Part shown: piece after piece, positions 55,070 to 64,000 of the stretch
Position numbering within the stretch: the stretch's first letter is position 1
How the letters are laid out: each line of letters opens with the position of its first letter
Source: Bacteroidales bacterium
GTDB lineage: Bacteria; Bacteroidota; Bacteroidia; Bacteroidales; VadinHA17
Reading direction: 5' to 3'
Length of the DNA: 64,000 nt
Assembly: GCA_016715075.1 (NCBI GenBank)
Contig: JADKBK010000012.1
Coordinates: 62,001 to 126,000 of the forward strand
Position numbers and translations under genes: made by a program
The notes under the pieces: generated by a model
The model's input: only the letters and a program-made list of their open reading frames with translations
What the model was told of the DNA's origin: nothing
Database searches by the model: none

Positions 55070-55867
55070 ATGAAAATCTGGATTTACCTCATCACAATAT
55101 TTATTATGGCAGCATGCAGTAAACCTGAAAAAGTTCTTTATCAGGAACTTACTCCTGATGAATTTTCAACACGGCTTGAAAAGTGTCCTGTGGCCTACCT
55201 GCCTCTGGGTACACTGGAATGGCACAGTAACCATCTTCCTCTTGGATCCGATGGTTTGCAATCTCTTGGTTTCTTTGAAAAGCTTGCCGCAGAGACAGGA
55301 GGCATTGTAATGCCGATGCTATTCATTGGTCCCGATGGTTATGATACACTGATAAACGGGCATGAATACTACGGGATGGATTGTGCCAGTATGTTCAGTG
55401 ATCAGGGTAATTATGAAATACAACAGCTCAGAGGGAGCGCCTACTGGGTACCTGATTCGACCTTCGATATGATGATGAATGGGATCATGAAGCAGCTGAA
55501 GCGGGCCGGATTTAAGGTAATTGTGGCACATGGTCATGGTCCCTCAACAAATTATATAGGATCCAAAGCCCAGGAATTTAAGGAGAAATATGATCTTGTG
55601 GTTATGAATTGCTGGGGCAATGACACTGATGAGCTTTGTCTTATGTGTGATCATGCAGGGGCAAATGAAACCTCCATCATGATGTATCTCCATCCTGATC
55701 TCGTTAAGATGGAAAACCTGCCATCAGATACTGCTGTTTGGCCTCTGGGTATGCTTGGAAAGGATCCCAGGCTACATGCCAGCAGCAAACACGGCAAGGA
55801 AATTATTGATTTCGAGCTCAAAAAGATGAAATCTGTCATTAACCTCGAATTAGAAAAACTGCAATAG
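55070..55867 (+). CDS. Creatininase-family lipoprotein
   Basis: A 265-residue lipoprotein (MKIWIYLITIFIMAACSKPE, lipobox MAAC, Cys 16), so it is anchored in the periplasm or outer membrane. Creatininase-family landmarks are YLPLGTLEWHSNHLPLGSDG with metal ligands E50, H52 and D61 (the same spacing as the E34, H36, D45 of creatininase as I recall it), KVIVAHGHGPSTN and MCDHAGANETSIMMYLHPDL (His, Glu). The family hydrolyses cyclic amides and related bonds with two metal ions; exported members of unknown substrate occur in Bacteroidota. It starts the DUF5107 tandem unit, 36 bp upstream of the first copy. A ring-opening or deformylation role on a sugar derivative is possible, but nothing in the sequence decides it. 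Confidence 0.85.
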   Translation: MKIWIYLITIFIMAACSKPEKVLYQELTPDEFSTRLEKCPVAYLPLGTLEWHSNHLPLGSDGLQSLGFFEKLAAETGGIVMPMLFIGPDGYDTLINGHEYYGMDCASMFSDQGNYEIQQLRGSAYWVPDSTFDMMMNGIMKQLKRAGFKVIVAHGHGPSTNYIGSKAQEFKEKYDLVVMNCWGNDTDELCLMCDHAGANETSIMMYLHPDLVKMENLPSDTAVWPLGMLGKDPRLHASSKHGKEIIDFELKKMKSVINLELEKLQ

Positions 55868-55903
55868 TTATTTAGTTTCTTCAATCTGCTTAAAAACTCC
55901 GAC

Positions 55904-58900
55904 ATGCGATACATTATTTTTATTCTGTTACTGTTCCCTGTTTCAGCCTTTTGTCAAAAAGCAGTCATCAGTGAGGTCGACAGATCAATGACTACTTATC
56001 CGTTTTCAGATCCTGATCCTGTGGCTCGTCCGGGACGGGTCTACCCATATTTTCGCTTCGATGTATTTACAACTCACCCGGTGATAGAAGACTGGAAAAT
56101 TATTGAACTTGAGAATGACTACATACGGCTTGGCATTATGCCTGATATGGGAGGGAAGGTATGGGAGGCTTATGAAAAATCAGAAGATTTCCCGTTCATC
56201 TTCTCAGGTCATTCGGTGAAATTCCGGGATGTAGCTTTACGTGGAGCGTGGACTTCCGACGGACTTGAGTTTAATTTTGGTGATATTGGCCATGCTACAA
56301 CTACCTCCACCCCGGTGGATTATTTTATACGAACCAACACCGATGGCAGTGTCAGTTGTTTCATTGGCGCCACTGAATGGGCATCCGGAACCACCTGGCG
56401 CGTTGAGATAAACCTTCCACCTGATAAAGCTTACTTCACAACCCGTTCATGGTGGTATAACGGAACACCTGTTGAACAGGAGATGTATCACTGGATCAAT
56501 GCCGGTTTCAGGGCTCCCGGCAATCTGGAATTCATCTTCCCCGGATCACATTACATAGGCCATCAGGGTGAATATGATACCTGGCCACTGGATTCAGCAG
56601 GCCGCAAAATCTCTTTTTATGATCATAATAATTTTGGCAGCATGAAATCCTTTCATGTTATCGGACGTCCTACCAATTTCTACGGAGGATTCTGGCATGA
56701 TTACAATATGGGTTTCGGGCATTATACTCCCTATTATGAAAAGCTGGGAAAGAAAGCATGGTCATGGGGCCTTTCGGGAGAAGGATTAATGTGGGAGAAG
56801 TTATTGACCGATACTGACGGGCCTAATGTTGAACTTCAGTCGGGCCGCCTTTTTAACCAGGCTTCCAGAGGAAGCGAATTCACTCCATTCAAGCATGTAG
56901 GCTTTGCTCCCTACACTGCTGATACCTGGATTGATCACTGGTTTCCTGTCAAACATACAAGGGGTCTGACCAATGTCTCTCCGAGAGGTGCCTTGAATCT
57001 GAGGGTTGAAGATGGCTGGCTCAGGATCGACTGGATGTCGCTTATAAATAACACAGATACTTTGCGGGTAATGGCTTCCGGATCTTCACTCTTAAGCCGT
57101 AAACTGACTCTTAAACCCATGGAGCTTTATCGCGACTCAGTAAGGTGGGATGGGAAAGCTGATCAGCTTGTAGTTAGGCTGGGTGCAGATATATTAACTG
57201 ACGATCCTGCAGGATCTGTTAACAGACCACTTAAATCTCCGGAAAATTTTGACTGGAGTTCGGAATATGGATTGCTGGTGCGGGGTACTGACCTTAGCAG
57301 ACAGAAAAATTACAGCGAAGCGGAAGAGTACCTTATGAAGGCGCTTGAGAAAAATCCTAATCTGGTACCCGCCCTTTGTCAGATGTCACAGATAAGGTAC
57401 AGGCAGGGTTTGTATGAAAGTTCCAGGCAGTTTGCCGGCAAGGCTCTGGCAGTCAATACTTACGAGCCTGAAGCCAATTATTTCTGGGGCCTTTCAAGTG
57501 AAAAAGCAGGAAATTATGCTGATGCCCTTGACGGATTTTCGGTGGCAACACTTTCTCCTTCCTTCAGAAGGGCTGCCTGGCTTAGAACAGCCTGTCTGGC
57601 TATGAAGAGGAAAGACTGGAAAGAGGCGGAAAATGTTATAAATAAATGCACAGCAAATTACCCTCCTGATGAGCAGGCCATGAATGTAAAGGCTCTCATT
57701 GAACGGAAACTCGGGAATAAAATTGCTGCACTTAATATTCTGAATGAACAGATTGAGCTCGACCCTCTAAATCATCTTGCCAGGTTTGAAAAATATTTAA
57801 TTACGAATGTTGAGTCTGACGGAGATGAATTTGAAAGCCTTATCCGTCAGGAGCTGGCACATGAGACATTCATTGAAATGGCTGTTCAGTATTATGAGTG
57901 GAACCTGGAGGAGGAAGCATTGCATGTGCTTGACTTTGCCCCCGAACACCCTATGGTACAGATATGGCAGGCCTGGCTTCTTGACAGGGCCGGAAATGAC
58001 CAGCTGGCAGAAGAAAAATTAACACAGGCTGCAGATGCATCTCCCGATCTCGTATTTCCCTTCCGTCCTGCAATGGTAGAAATGTTTTCATGGGCTAACC
58101 AGATAATTCCAAGCTGGAAGTGGCTCTATTATGAAGCTCTGATATGCTGGCAGAATAACCAGCTCTCACTTGCAAAATCATTGTTTAACTCCTGCGGTAT
58201 GGAACCTGATTTTGCACCTTTCTATCTGGCTAAGGCTAAATTATTTAAAGAGGATCCTGCAATTGTTAAGGAATCAGTTGAAGAAGCCTATTATCTTGAA
58301 CCCGATTCCTGGAGGGAGGGATTGGAGCTGGCGAAACTCTTTGTTAAGGAATTAAAGTATGAGGAGGCGCTACAGGTTTCCGGAAAGAATTATAAATCAC
58401 ATCCTGATAATTGCATGGTCGGTCTTCAGTATGCCAATATTCTTAGTCATAATGGAAAATTTACTGAGACACTTAAGATATTGAGCCGCCTTCAGATGCT
58501 GCCGGCCGAGAGTGATAAGTGGTCAGGAGACATTGATGCCCATAGCCTTTTCAGGGAGACAAATATCAGGTTAGCCCTTAGCCAGATGAAAAGAGGTAAA
58601 TGGGAAAAAGCTCTGGATTATCTTAGGGTTGCAGAGACCTGGCCTGATAATCTGGGCTGGGGAGAACCCTATTTTACCGATAACCGGCTTACCCAATTTA
58701 TCGCAGCTTACTGTTATGATAAGCTTAAGGATAAAGTTCAGTATGATAAGTCATTCAACTACCTTGTAACTTATCACAATCCGGATGGCGAGACCGGTCC
58801 GCTTGAAAACAAGCTGTCAGGAATGGTTAGAGATGGCAGCAGGGATTTTAAATCAATTTCTGAAACTCTGATAAATGACCAGAGCAAAAACAGGGGGATT

Positions 58901-58933
58901 GACATTATAAAAACATTTCTGACAATTCTATGA
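55904..58933 (+). CDS. Secreted DUF5107 protein with TPR repeats (copy 2)
   Basis: A 1009-residue protein with a signal peptide (MRYIIFILLLFPVSAFC, cleavage near CQK). The N-terminal ~440 residues are the DUF5107 beta-sandwich: PFSDPDPVARPGRVYPYFRF, WKIIELENDYIRLGIMPDMG, GKVWEAYEKSEDFPF, RGAWTSDGLEFNFGDIGHAT and VELQSGRLFNQASRGSEFTP. The C-terminal half is TPR: LVRGTDLSRQKNYSEAEEYL, MSQIRYRQGLYESSRQF, AGNYADALDGFSVATLSP. It is a tandem duplicate of the gene at 59060-62073, with long identical blocks, and more distant from the copy at 36013-39126. It follows the creatininase-like gene by 36 bp. A periplasmic glycan-recognition or glycosidase role is likely but unproven. Confidence 0.8.
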   Translation: MRYIIFILLLFPVSAFCQKAVISEVDRSMTTYPFSDPDPVARPGRVYPYFRFDVFTTHPVIEDWKIIELENDYIRLGIMPDMGGKVWEAYEKSEDFPFIFSGHSVKFRDVALRGAWTSDGLEFNFGDIGHATTTSTPVDYFIRTNTDGSVSCFIGATEWASGTTWRVEINLPPDKAYFTTRSWWYNGTPVEQEMYHWINAGFRAPGNLEFIFPGSHYIGHQGEYDTWPLDSAGRKISFYDHNNFGSMKSFHVIGRPTNFYGGFWHDYNMGFGHYTPYYEKLGKKAWSWGLSGEGLMWEKLLTDTDGPNVELQSGRLFNQASRGSEFTPFKHVGFAPYTADTWIDHWFPVKHTRGLTNVSPRGALNLRVEDGWLRIDWMSLINNTDTLRVMASGSSLLSRKLTLKPMELYRDSVRWDGKADQLVVRLGADILTDDPAGSVNRPLKSPENFDWSSEYGLLVRGTDLSRQKNYSEAEEYLMKALEKNPNLVPALCQMSQIRYRQGLYESSRQFAGKALAVNTYEPEANYFWGLSSEKAGNYADALDGFSVATLSPSFRRAAWLRTACLAMKRKDWKEAENVINKCTANYPPDEQAMNVKALIERKLGNKIAALNILNEQIELDPLNHLARFEKYLITNVESDGDEFESLIRQELAHETFIEMAVQYYEWNLEEEALHVLDFAPEHPMVQIWQAWLLDRAGNDQLAEEKLTQAADASPDLVFPFRPAMVEMFSWANQIIPSWKWLYYEALICWQNNQLSLAKSLFNSCGMEPDFAPFYLAKAKLFKEDPAIVKESVEEAYYLEPDSWREGLELAKLFVKELKYEEALQVSGKNYKSHPDNCMVGLQYANILSHNGKFTETLKILSRLQMLPAESDKWSGDIDAHSLFRETNIRLALSQMKRGKWEKALDYLRVAETWPDNLGWGEPYFTDNRLTQFIAAYCYDKLKDKVQYDKSFNYLVTYHNPDGETGPLENKLSGMVRDGSRDFKSISETLINDQSKNRGIDIIKTFLTIL

Positions 58934-59059
58934 ACTTAAAGATATTTTGAGAGCGGAAACTGGCAAAATACATTATAATTGCCAACTGCCTTTTGCCAAC
59001 TGACCTCTAAATATTCTATCAAAACATATTTGACTTAATACTGCTAAAAATATCATAAA
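58934..59059. other. Intergenic gap between tandem DUF5107 copies
   Basis: The 126 bp hold a short direct repeat (TTGCCAACTGCC and TTGCCAACTGAC) and CATATTTG at 59025, one base off the TAnnTTTG -7 pattern, without a matching TTG at the right distance. Confidence 0.35.
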
Positions 59060-62000
59060 ATGAAATACCGGTTCCTACTTCTGCTTTTTATTCCGTTTTC
59101 AGTAAATGCTCAGCAGTCTGTCATCAGGGAGGTTGCACGGCCAATGACCACCTATCCTTATTCCGATCCCGATCCTGTAGCGCGTCCCGGAAGGGTTTAT
59201 CCCTATTTCCGGTTTGATGGCTTCACAAATACGTCAGTGATCAGAAACTGGAAAATGGTGGAGCTTGAGAATGATTACATAAGACTGGCGGTTATGCCTG
59301 AAATGGGTGGTAAGGTATGGGAGGCGTATGAGAAATCATCTGATTATCCATTTGTTTTCTCCACACATGTGGTGAAATTCCGTGACATCTCTCTCAGGGG
59401 AGCATGGACTACAGGAGGCATGGAATTTAATTTTGGAGATATAGGTCATGCAACCACTGTATCAACTCCGGTTGATTATTTTACCAGGACAAATCCAGAC
59501 GGGAGTGTTAGTTGTTTTATCGGAGCTACTGAATGGGCTTCAAGGACAATATGGAGGGTGGAGATAAGGCTGGCACCTGATAAGGCTTACTTCACCACTC
59601 GTTCATGGTGGTATAATAACACACCTGTTGAACAGGAGTTTTATCATTGGATAAATACCGGATTTAAAGCGGAGGGCGACCTTGAATTTGTATTCCCTGG
59701 CACTCATCACGTAGGCCATGGAGGGGAATTTGATACCTGGCCTCTTGATTCGATGGGACGTAATATTTCATTTTATGAACAGAATAATTTTGGCAGCTAC
59801 AAATCGTACCATATTTTCGGAAATCCATCCAATTTTTATGGAGGTTACTGGCACAAGGATAATATGGGTTTCGGGCGTTATTCTCCCTATTATGAGAAAC
59901 TTGGAAAGAAAGTATGGGTGCTGGGGCTTTCTCAGGAAGGGACACGGTGGGAGAATCTGCTTGGCGATGGTGATGGTCTGAATGTTGAATTGCAGTCGGG
60001 CCGTCTCTTTAACCAGGCATCGCGCGGCAGTGAGCTTACACCATTCAAACACGTAGGTTTTGCGCCTTACACAGCAGATACCTGGAGTGATTCATGGTTT
60101 CCGGTCAGGCATACAAGAGGAATGACAAGCGCTTCACTAAGGGGAGCTTTAAACCTGCGTGTGGAAAACGGATGGCTTAAGATTGACTGGATGTCGCTGG
60201 AGAACCAGTCGGACACAATTAATATTCTTGATTCGAGCACTTCAGTACTTAAGAAGGCTCTCGTTCTTAAACCAATGGAACTATTCCGCGACTCGTTAAA
60301 ATGGAGCGGTAGTACAGATAAACTTGTCGTTAAGCTTGGGAATGATGTTCTGAAAGAGGGTCAGAGTCAATCCCTGAACCGTCCCCTGAAAGCTCCTGAG
60401 AATTTTGACTGGCAGTCGGAATATGGATTAATGGTAATGGGAACTGATCTGAGCCGACAGAAGAACTATGCAGAGGCTGAAATATACCTTAAGAAAGCAT
60501 TGGATAAGAACCCAAATCTGGTGCCTGCGCTTACCCAGCTGGCTCAGATAATGTACAGGCAGGGATTGTATGAAGAGGCCCGTAGCTATGCAGGTCAGGC
60601 TCTCGCAGTGGATACGTATGATGCGGCAGCCAATTATTTCTGGGCTTTATCAAGTGAAAAGACCGGCAGGAATTCTGATGCACTTGACGGTTTTTCAGTT
60701 GCCACTCTCTCACCTGACTTCAGACAGGCAGCATGGCTTCGTCTTTCATATCTTGCAATTAAACGAAAGGATTGGAGCGAAGCTGAACATCTTATTGCCA
60801 AATGCCTCGACAGTTATCCCCCCAATGAGAATGCCTCGGTTGTCATGGCAATGATTGAGCGTAAACATGGCAATAAGGATGTCGCTGTTACCCTTTTGAA
60901 TGAACAGATTGATCTGGATCCGCTGAACCATTTCGCCCGCTTTGAAAAATATCTGAATACTGGCCGGGAAGAGGACAAATTTAGTTTTGTCAGTAATATA
61001 AGGCAGGAATTTCCGCATGAGACCTTTATTGAGATGGCTATCCAATACTACGATTGGAACATGGAAACGGAGGCTTTAATAATGCTTGAACTGGCACCAG
61101 TTCATCCCATGGTTCAGCTATGGCAGGCATGGTTGCTTGACAGATCAGGCAATAAATCTGAGTCAGAGAAAAAGCTGACACTCGCCATGACTGCCTCCCC
61201 TGAACTGATATTCCCTTTCCGCACAGAAATGACAGAGTTATTCTCATGGGCAAATAAACGGAAACCAAACTGGAAATGGAGATACTATGAAGCGCTGATC
61301 CAATGGCAGAATAACCATATGGAAGCTGCCGGATCATTATTCAACTCATGCGGTGCGGAACCCGATTTTGCACCATTCTACCTGCCAAAGCGGAGTTATT
61401 CAATAATGATCCAATTGTATCAGGTGCATCACTTGAGAAAGCTTCTAAGATGGATCCACTGTCATGGAGGGCAATGTTAAAGCTTACTCAGTATTATTCC
61501 GGACAAAAGCAACCGGAAAAGGCTCTCGAAACAGCAGGGAAAAACTTCAGAGCACATCCCTCAAGCTTTATTGTAGGGTTACAGTATGCACAGATGCTGA
61601 AGATCAACAAAAAATATGATGAAGCGCTAAAGATACTTGGAGGCCTTGAGATGCTTCCTGCCGAGGGTGATGTAAATGCCCACAGCCTGTTCAGGGAGAC
61701 AAATATTCTTTATGCGATTGATCAGATGAAAACAGGGAAATGGAAAAAGGCGGTTATTTATCTTAATCAGGCCGAGACATGGCCGGAGAATCTTTTTTCA
61801 GGTGAACCATATCTTGCCGATAACAGGATAACACAATTTTTAAGGGCCTATTGTTTTAACAGGCTTAAAATCCGGTCAGAGGAGGAAAAGGCATTCACCT
61901 ATATTATTGAATACAAAAATCCGGATGGATGGACCGGTGCTGCAGGAAACAGGCTTACTGACCTGGTGAATGCCGGAAACAGGGATTATAAGAAAATCAC

Positions 62001-62073
62001 AGAGATTCTTATGAATGAGAAAATCAGTGACAGGGATAGTGATCTTATGTCAATCTTTATGACTTGTCTCTAA
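59060..62073 (+). pseudogene. Secreted DUF5107-TPR protein (copy 3), broken by one base
   Basis: Two overlapping frames, 59060-61480 and 61348-62073, together match the neighbour at 55904-58933 from end to end. Near 61381-61387 the sequence reads CTACCTGCCAAAG where the intact copy has a Leu-Ala-Lys codon series; adding one base restores APFYLAKAELFNNDPIVSGA and a protein of about 1004 residues. The signal peptide (MKYRFLLLLFIPFSVNAQ), the DUF5107 sandwich (PYSDPDPVARPGRVYPYFRF, GKVWEAYEKSSDYPFVFSTH) and the TPR region are all well conserved. That argues for a very recent loss or a sequencing error. If the break is real, the cell makes an 806-residue protein with an abnormal tail and loses the last TPRs. 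Confidence 0.85.
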
Positions 62074-62098
62074 GAGCTTCAATTAGCCTCATGCTGGC

Positions 62099-62150
62099 GC
62101 GGATTTAGCGAAGCGTAATCCGTCACTTTGCGACCTTCGCGGTTAAAAAA
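62099..62150. repeat. Short foldback remnant of the TTTGCG/CGCAAAG family
   Basis: CGGATT and AATCCG pair around an 11-base loop, followed by CTTTGCGACCTTCGCGGTTA, the right-arm sequence of the foldback family seen at 42558-42689 and 50355-50502. It lies between two convergent genes and may also act as a bidirectional stem. Confidence 0.5.
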
Positions 62151-62187
62151 TCTTATTTGACAACTTCGCACCAGCCTGCTTATCCTC

Positions 62188-63330
62188 TTACCCTAAAACC
62201 CGGTCAAGCTTATAGATTCTGAGAGCATTATCCCAGTATACTTTGCTGAGAACCTCCGGCTCCAATCCTATTCCGTCAATTTTCCAGTTGCCCTGAATAG
62301 GGGTAGGGTGGTCGAATTGTATATCCTTTGTCTGGAAATAGCGCCAGTGAATGTCATAGAACTTCCTGTCCTCCTCCAGTGTGAAATCTTTACATGGCCC
62401 TGCACCCTGAACGTCACAGCCATTCCAGAAAGCCAGATCGGTACCGAACATTATGCGATCCTGGTATTTTGTGAAGAAGTCGTGACCTTCGCTGGCGGGG
62501 TGTTTTCCGAGTTCTCCAATCCGTGCTGCAGTATCAAGGGCCAGATTTGGTATCTCATCGAGCCATCTGCCTACCTCTTTAAGGTTTTCTGAATAACCGC
62601 CGACATGTACGGAGACAAACTGTAAATTTTTGAATTTCCTGTAGACGTTGCAGGCCTGTTCAAAAAGCTTTTCAATTGGCGGATATTTGCTTTGGTCGGC
62701 AAATGACCATTCCGGATGCAGTTTAAGCTCATCCCATCTTTCATTCTCAGAATTCCAGGGCTTGAAGAATGCTACCGGGTCGGCAGTATGAAAAGCCACA
62801 GGGATAGCCAGCTTTTCGGCACGCTCCCAGATCGGAAACAGACGGGGATCATCTATTGAAATCAGCTTGCCCTCATGATCTCTGGCTGTAAGTCCCAGTT
62901 GTTTAAGGTTTTTAAGTGCAATAGCGCCTGCGTTAACTGCCTTTTCCAGCATATCAGGAGCCTTTTTAAAGAAGTCAGGATCTGTTCCTGCCAGATCCCA
63001 GTCATAGGTATAATGTAGACCCAGTCTGTTTTTGAAGGGTTTTATTGCTTCTATGATCTCATAGAATGCCTTATCTCCGACATACTGGTTAGGATCATCT
63101 CCTGAGATGGAAGCGATCACCACTCCATAGCGGACACTGTTGTCATCCATTACCTCCAGTGCTTTTTTTACCTTGACCGGTGTAACATGAATATGTGCAT
63201 CGATCACTTTACCTCCAGTCATTCTTATCTCCTGTTTAGCCGGGCTTGTACCGCAATCGGTCAATCCTGCGAGTGAAATAGCTGCTGCTCCCATACCTGT
63301 TTTCCTGATAAAATCTCTTCTGTTAATCAT
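62188..63330 (-). CDS. Tat-exported amidohydrolase (metal-dependent TIM barrel)
   Basis: The ATG at 63330 gives MINRRDFIRKTGMGAAAISL, a twin-arginine signal that also ends in a Cys (DCG, residue 27); 380 residues. The longer frame from 63435 overlaps the upstream gene and is rejected. The barrel belongs to the amidohydrolase-2/ACMSD-like group: KVIDAHIHVTPVK (metal HxH), IPVAFHTADPVAFFKPW (His), LQFVSVHVGGYSENL (His) and RIMFGTDLAFWNG (catalytic Asp). Such enzymes hydrolyse lactones, amides or decarboxylate small acids. It lies 11 bp downstream of the nitrilase-like gene, so the two are cotranscribed. Its substrate is unknown; a lactone or amide of a sugar acid is a possibility. Confidence 0.8.
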   Translation of the reverse strand: MINRRDFIRKTGMGAAAISLAGLTDCGTSPAKQEIRMTGGKVIDAHIHVTPVKVKKALEVMDDNSVRYGVVIASISGDDPNQYVGDKAFYEIIEAIKPFKNRLGLHYTYDWDLAGTDPDFFKKAPDMLEKAVNAGAIALKNLKQLGLTARDHEGKLISIDDPRLFPIWERAEKLAIPVAFHTADPVAFFKPWNSENERWDELKLHPEWSFADQSKYPPIEKLFEQACNVYRKFKNLQFVSVHVGGYSENLKEVGRWLDEIPNLALDTAARIGELGKHPASEGHDFFTKYQDRIMFGTDLAFWNGCDVQGAGPCKDFTLEEDRKFYDIHWRYFQTKDIQFDHPTPIQGNWKIDGIGLEPEVLSKVYWDNALRIYKLDRVLG

Positions 63331-63341
63331 ATTTTTTCTTT

Positions 63342-64000
63342 TTATTCTCCAAGGGTTCCAAAAATATCTGATCTGCGGTCTTTTCTCCAAACACCTTTCC
63401 ATACTCCTCTTCCTGCATTTCCGATCCAATCCCACGGGGGGTTATAATTGAGATCGACTGTGGCGGTAAGCAGAGTGCCCTGTGTACCGCTTTCCTGCAG
63501 AATTTCCCCTGCAGGGTTTACAATTACGCTGTGACCGTCGAAAATATTTGTGATGAAAAAGACACCATTATCAATAGCGCGGCTGCGTGCCGTGACTTTC
63601 CATGATTCAGGTCCCCTGACATCTCCCCAGATAGGGCAGAACAACATTTCGGCACCATTAATTGCGAGCATTCTGGAGATTTCAGGAAAGGCGCTGTCCC
63701 AGCAGATCAGGATCCCGATCCTGCCGAAATCGGTTGTAAAAACAGGGAATGTATTTCCGGGTACAGCTCCCTGCTCAGTCTCGGAATCAGGCAGCTGGAT
63801 CTTTTCATAGATGCCCTGTATTTTTCCCTGGCGGTCATAAAGAACAGCCACATTTTTAAGTGTATCACCAACCCAGCTGTATAAGCCTGATACAATGTAC
63901 ATTTTATACTGCCTGGCTTTTTGTGCCATCATCTTTGAAGCACTTCCGTCCAGTGTGTTGGCTTCAACTTTAGTCATACCCAGTCCGGTATCGCATGTAG
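63342..64000 (-). CDS. Nitrilase-superfamily C-N hydrolase (5' end outside window)
   Basis: The frame is open to the window edge, so only the last ~219 residues are seen; an internal Met at 63977 is not the true start. Two of the three catalytic residues are visible: Lys in IYEKIQLPD and Cys in IGILICWDSAFPE. The catalytic Glu should lie in the missing part. FCPIWGDVRGPESWKVTARS and NPAGEILQESGTQGTLLTAT are typical of the family core. Enzymes of this superfamily cleave amides or carbamoyl groups or transfer acyl groups. It precedes the Tat amidohydrolase by 11 bp. Whether it is exported cannot be judged without the N terminus. Confidence 0.85.
   Translation of the reverse strand, partial: TCDTGLGMTKVEANTLDGSASKMMAQKARQYKMYIVSGLYSWVGDTLKNVAVLYDRQGKIQGIYEKIQLPDSETEQGAVPGNTFPVFTTDFGRIGILICWDSAFPEISRMLAINGAEMLFCPIWGDVRGPESWKVTARSRAIDNGVFFITNIFDGHSVIVNPAGEILQESGTQGTLLTATVDLNYNPPWDWIGNAGRGVWKGVWRKDRRSDIFGTLGE

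Noticed and set aside
61348..62073. A separate 241-residue TPR gene
   Set aside because: It continues the upstream DUF5107-TPR protein exactly when one base is restored and has no own leader or start region.

Overview
The window looks like one stretch of a polysaccharide-utilisation region from a Bacteroidota genome, probably a Bacteroidales/Marinilabiliales-type environmental glycan degrader. The grounds are an adjacent SusC/SusD pair, an ECF sigma factor next to a FecR anti-sigma factor, many lipoprotein and Tat signal peptides on putative glycosidases, an A/T-leaning composition, and one good match to the Bacteroidota promoter pattern (TTG, 20 bp, TAnnTTTG). I saw no convincing intact tRNA or rRNA gene, no CRISPR array, no transposase and no phage gene.

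Layout. (1) 165-1664 (+) is a GH140/DUF4038-like glycosidase. (2) 1816-23126 (-) is the main locus: three paralogous GH74-like multi-bladed propeller lipoproteins, the sigma/FecR pair, SusC (broken by one base) and SusD, a DUF4832 protein, a GH105-type unsaturated-uronyl hydrolase, a GH43-like propeller, a DUF4091 lipoprotein and an unnamed conserved lipoprotein. Two hairpin terminators (13683-13710 and 9538-9572) divide it into transcription units. (3) 23304-29790 (+) is a tight operon: GH88, two sugar-isomerase-like TIM barrels, a Gfo/Idh/MocA oxidoreductase and a DUF4838 protein. (4) 29794-31092 (-) is a Tat-exported alpha/beta hydrolase. (5) 31221-32490 is a gene-free array built on TCGCGA-centred palindromes, with further copies at 34784-34890 and 52690-52810. 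(6) 32507-34783 (+) is a GH106-like protein lying between two repeat blocks. (7) 34904-44629 (-) holds an SGNH esterase, a DUF5107-TPR protein, a CocE-type hydrolase, a parallel beta-helix protein and a second DUF4091 lipoprotein. (8) 44825-45694 (-) is an AraC regulator, divergent from 45829-52671 (+). That (+) block contains a corrinoid protein, two URO-D/MtaA-type methyltransferase-like proteins, a FucP-type sugar transporter, a GH109-like enzyme (frameshifted) and a PhyH dioxygenase. (9) 52783-62073 holds an esterase (-), a creatininase-like lipoprotein (+) and two tandem DUF5107-TPR proteins (+), the second frameshifted. (10) 62188-64000 (-) has a Tat amidohydrolase and a 5'-truncated nitrilase-superfamily protein.

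How the parts may work together (inference). The cell-surface SusCD pair and the secreted glycosidases and esterases would depolymerise and import a complex, uronate-containing and esterified polysaccharide. The GH88 and GH105 enzymes point to unsaturated uronic-acid ends, yet no recognisable polysaccharide lyase is present apart from the unassigned beta-helix protein. The GH88 operon and the GH109-like gene suggest NAD-dependent, oxidation-assisted sugar processing in addition to hydrolysis. The corrinoid/URO-D/PhyH/FucP block reads as a catabolic module for a methylated small molecule, perhaps an O-methyl sugar released from the same glycan. It is my main candidate for an undescribed system.

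Quality caution. Three genes (SusC, the GH109-like gene, the second tandem DUF5107 gene) are each broken by one single-base indel in or near a short homopolymer, and the repeat array contains badly degraded copies and a C/G run. This pattern fits residual assembly error at least as well as real pseudogenes, so the breaks should be treated as provisional.
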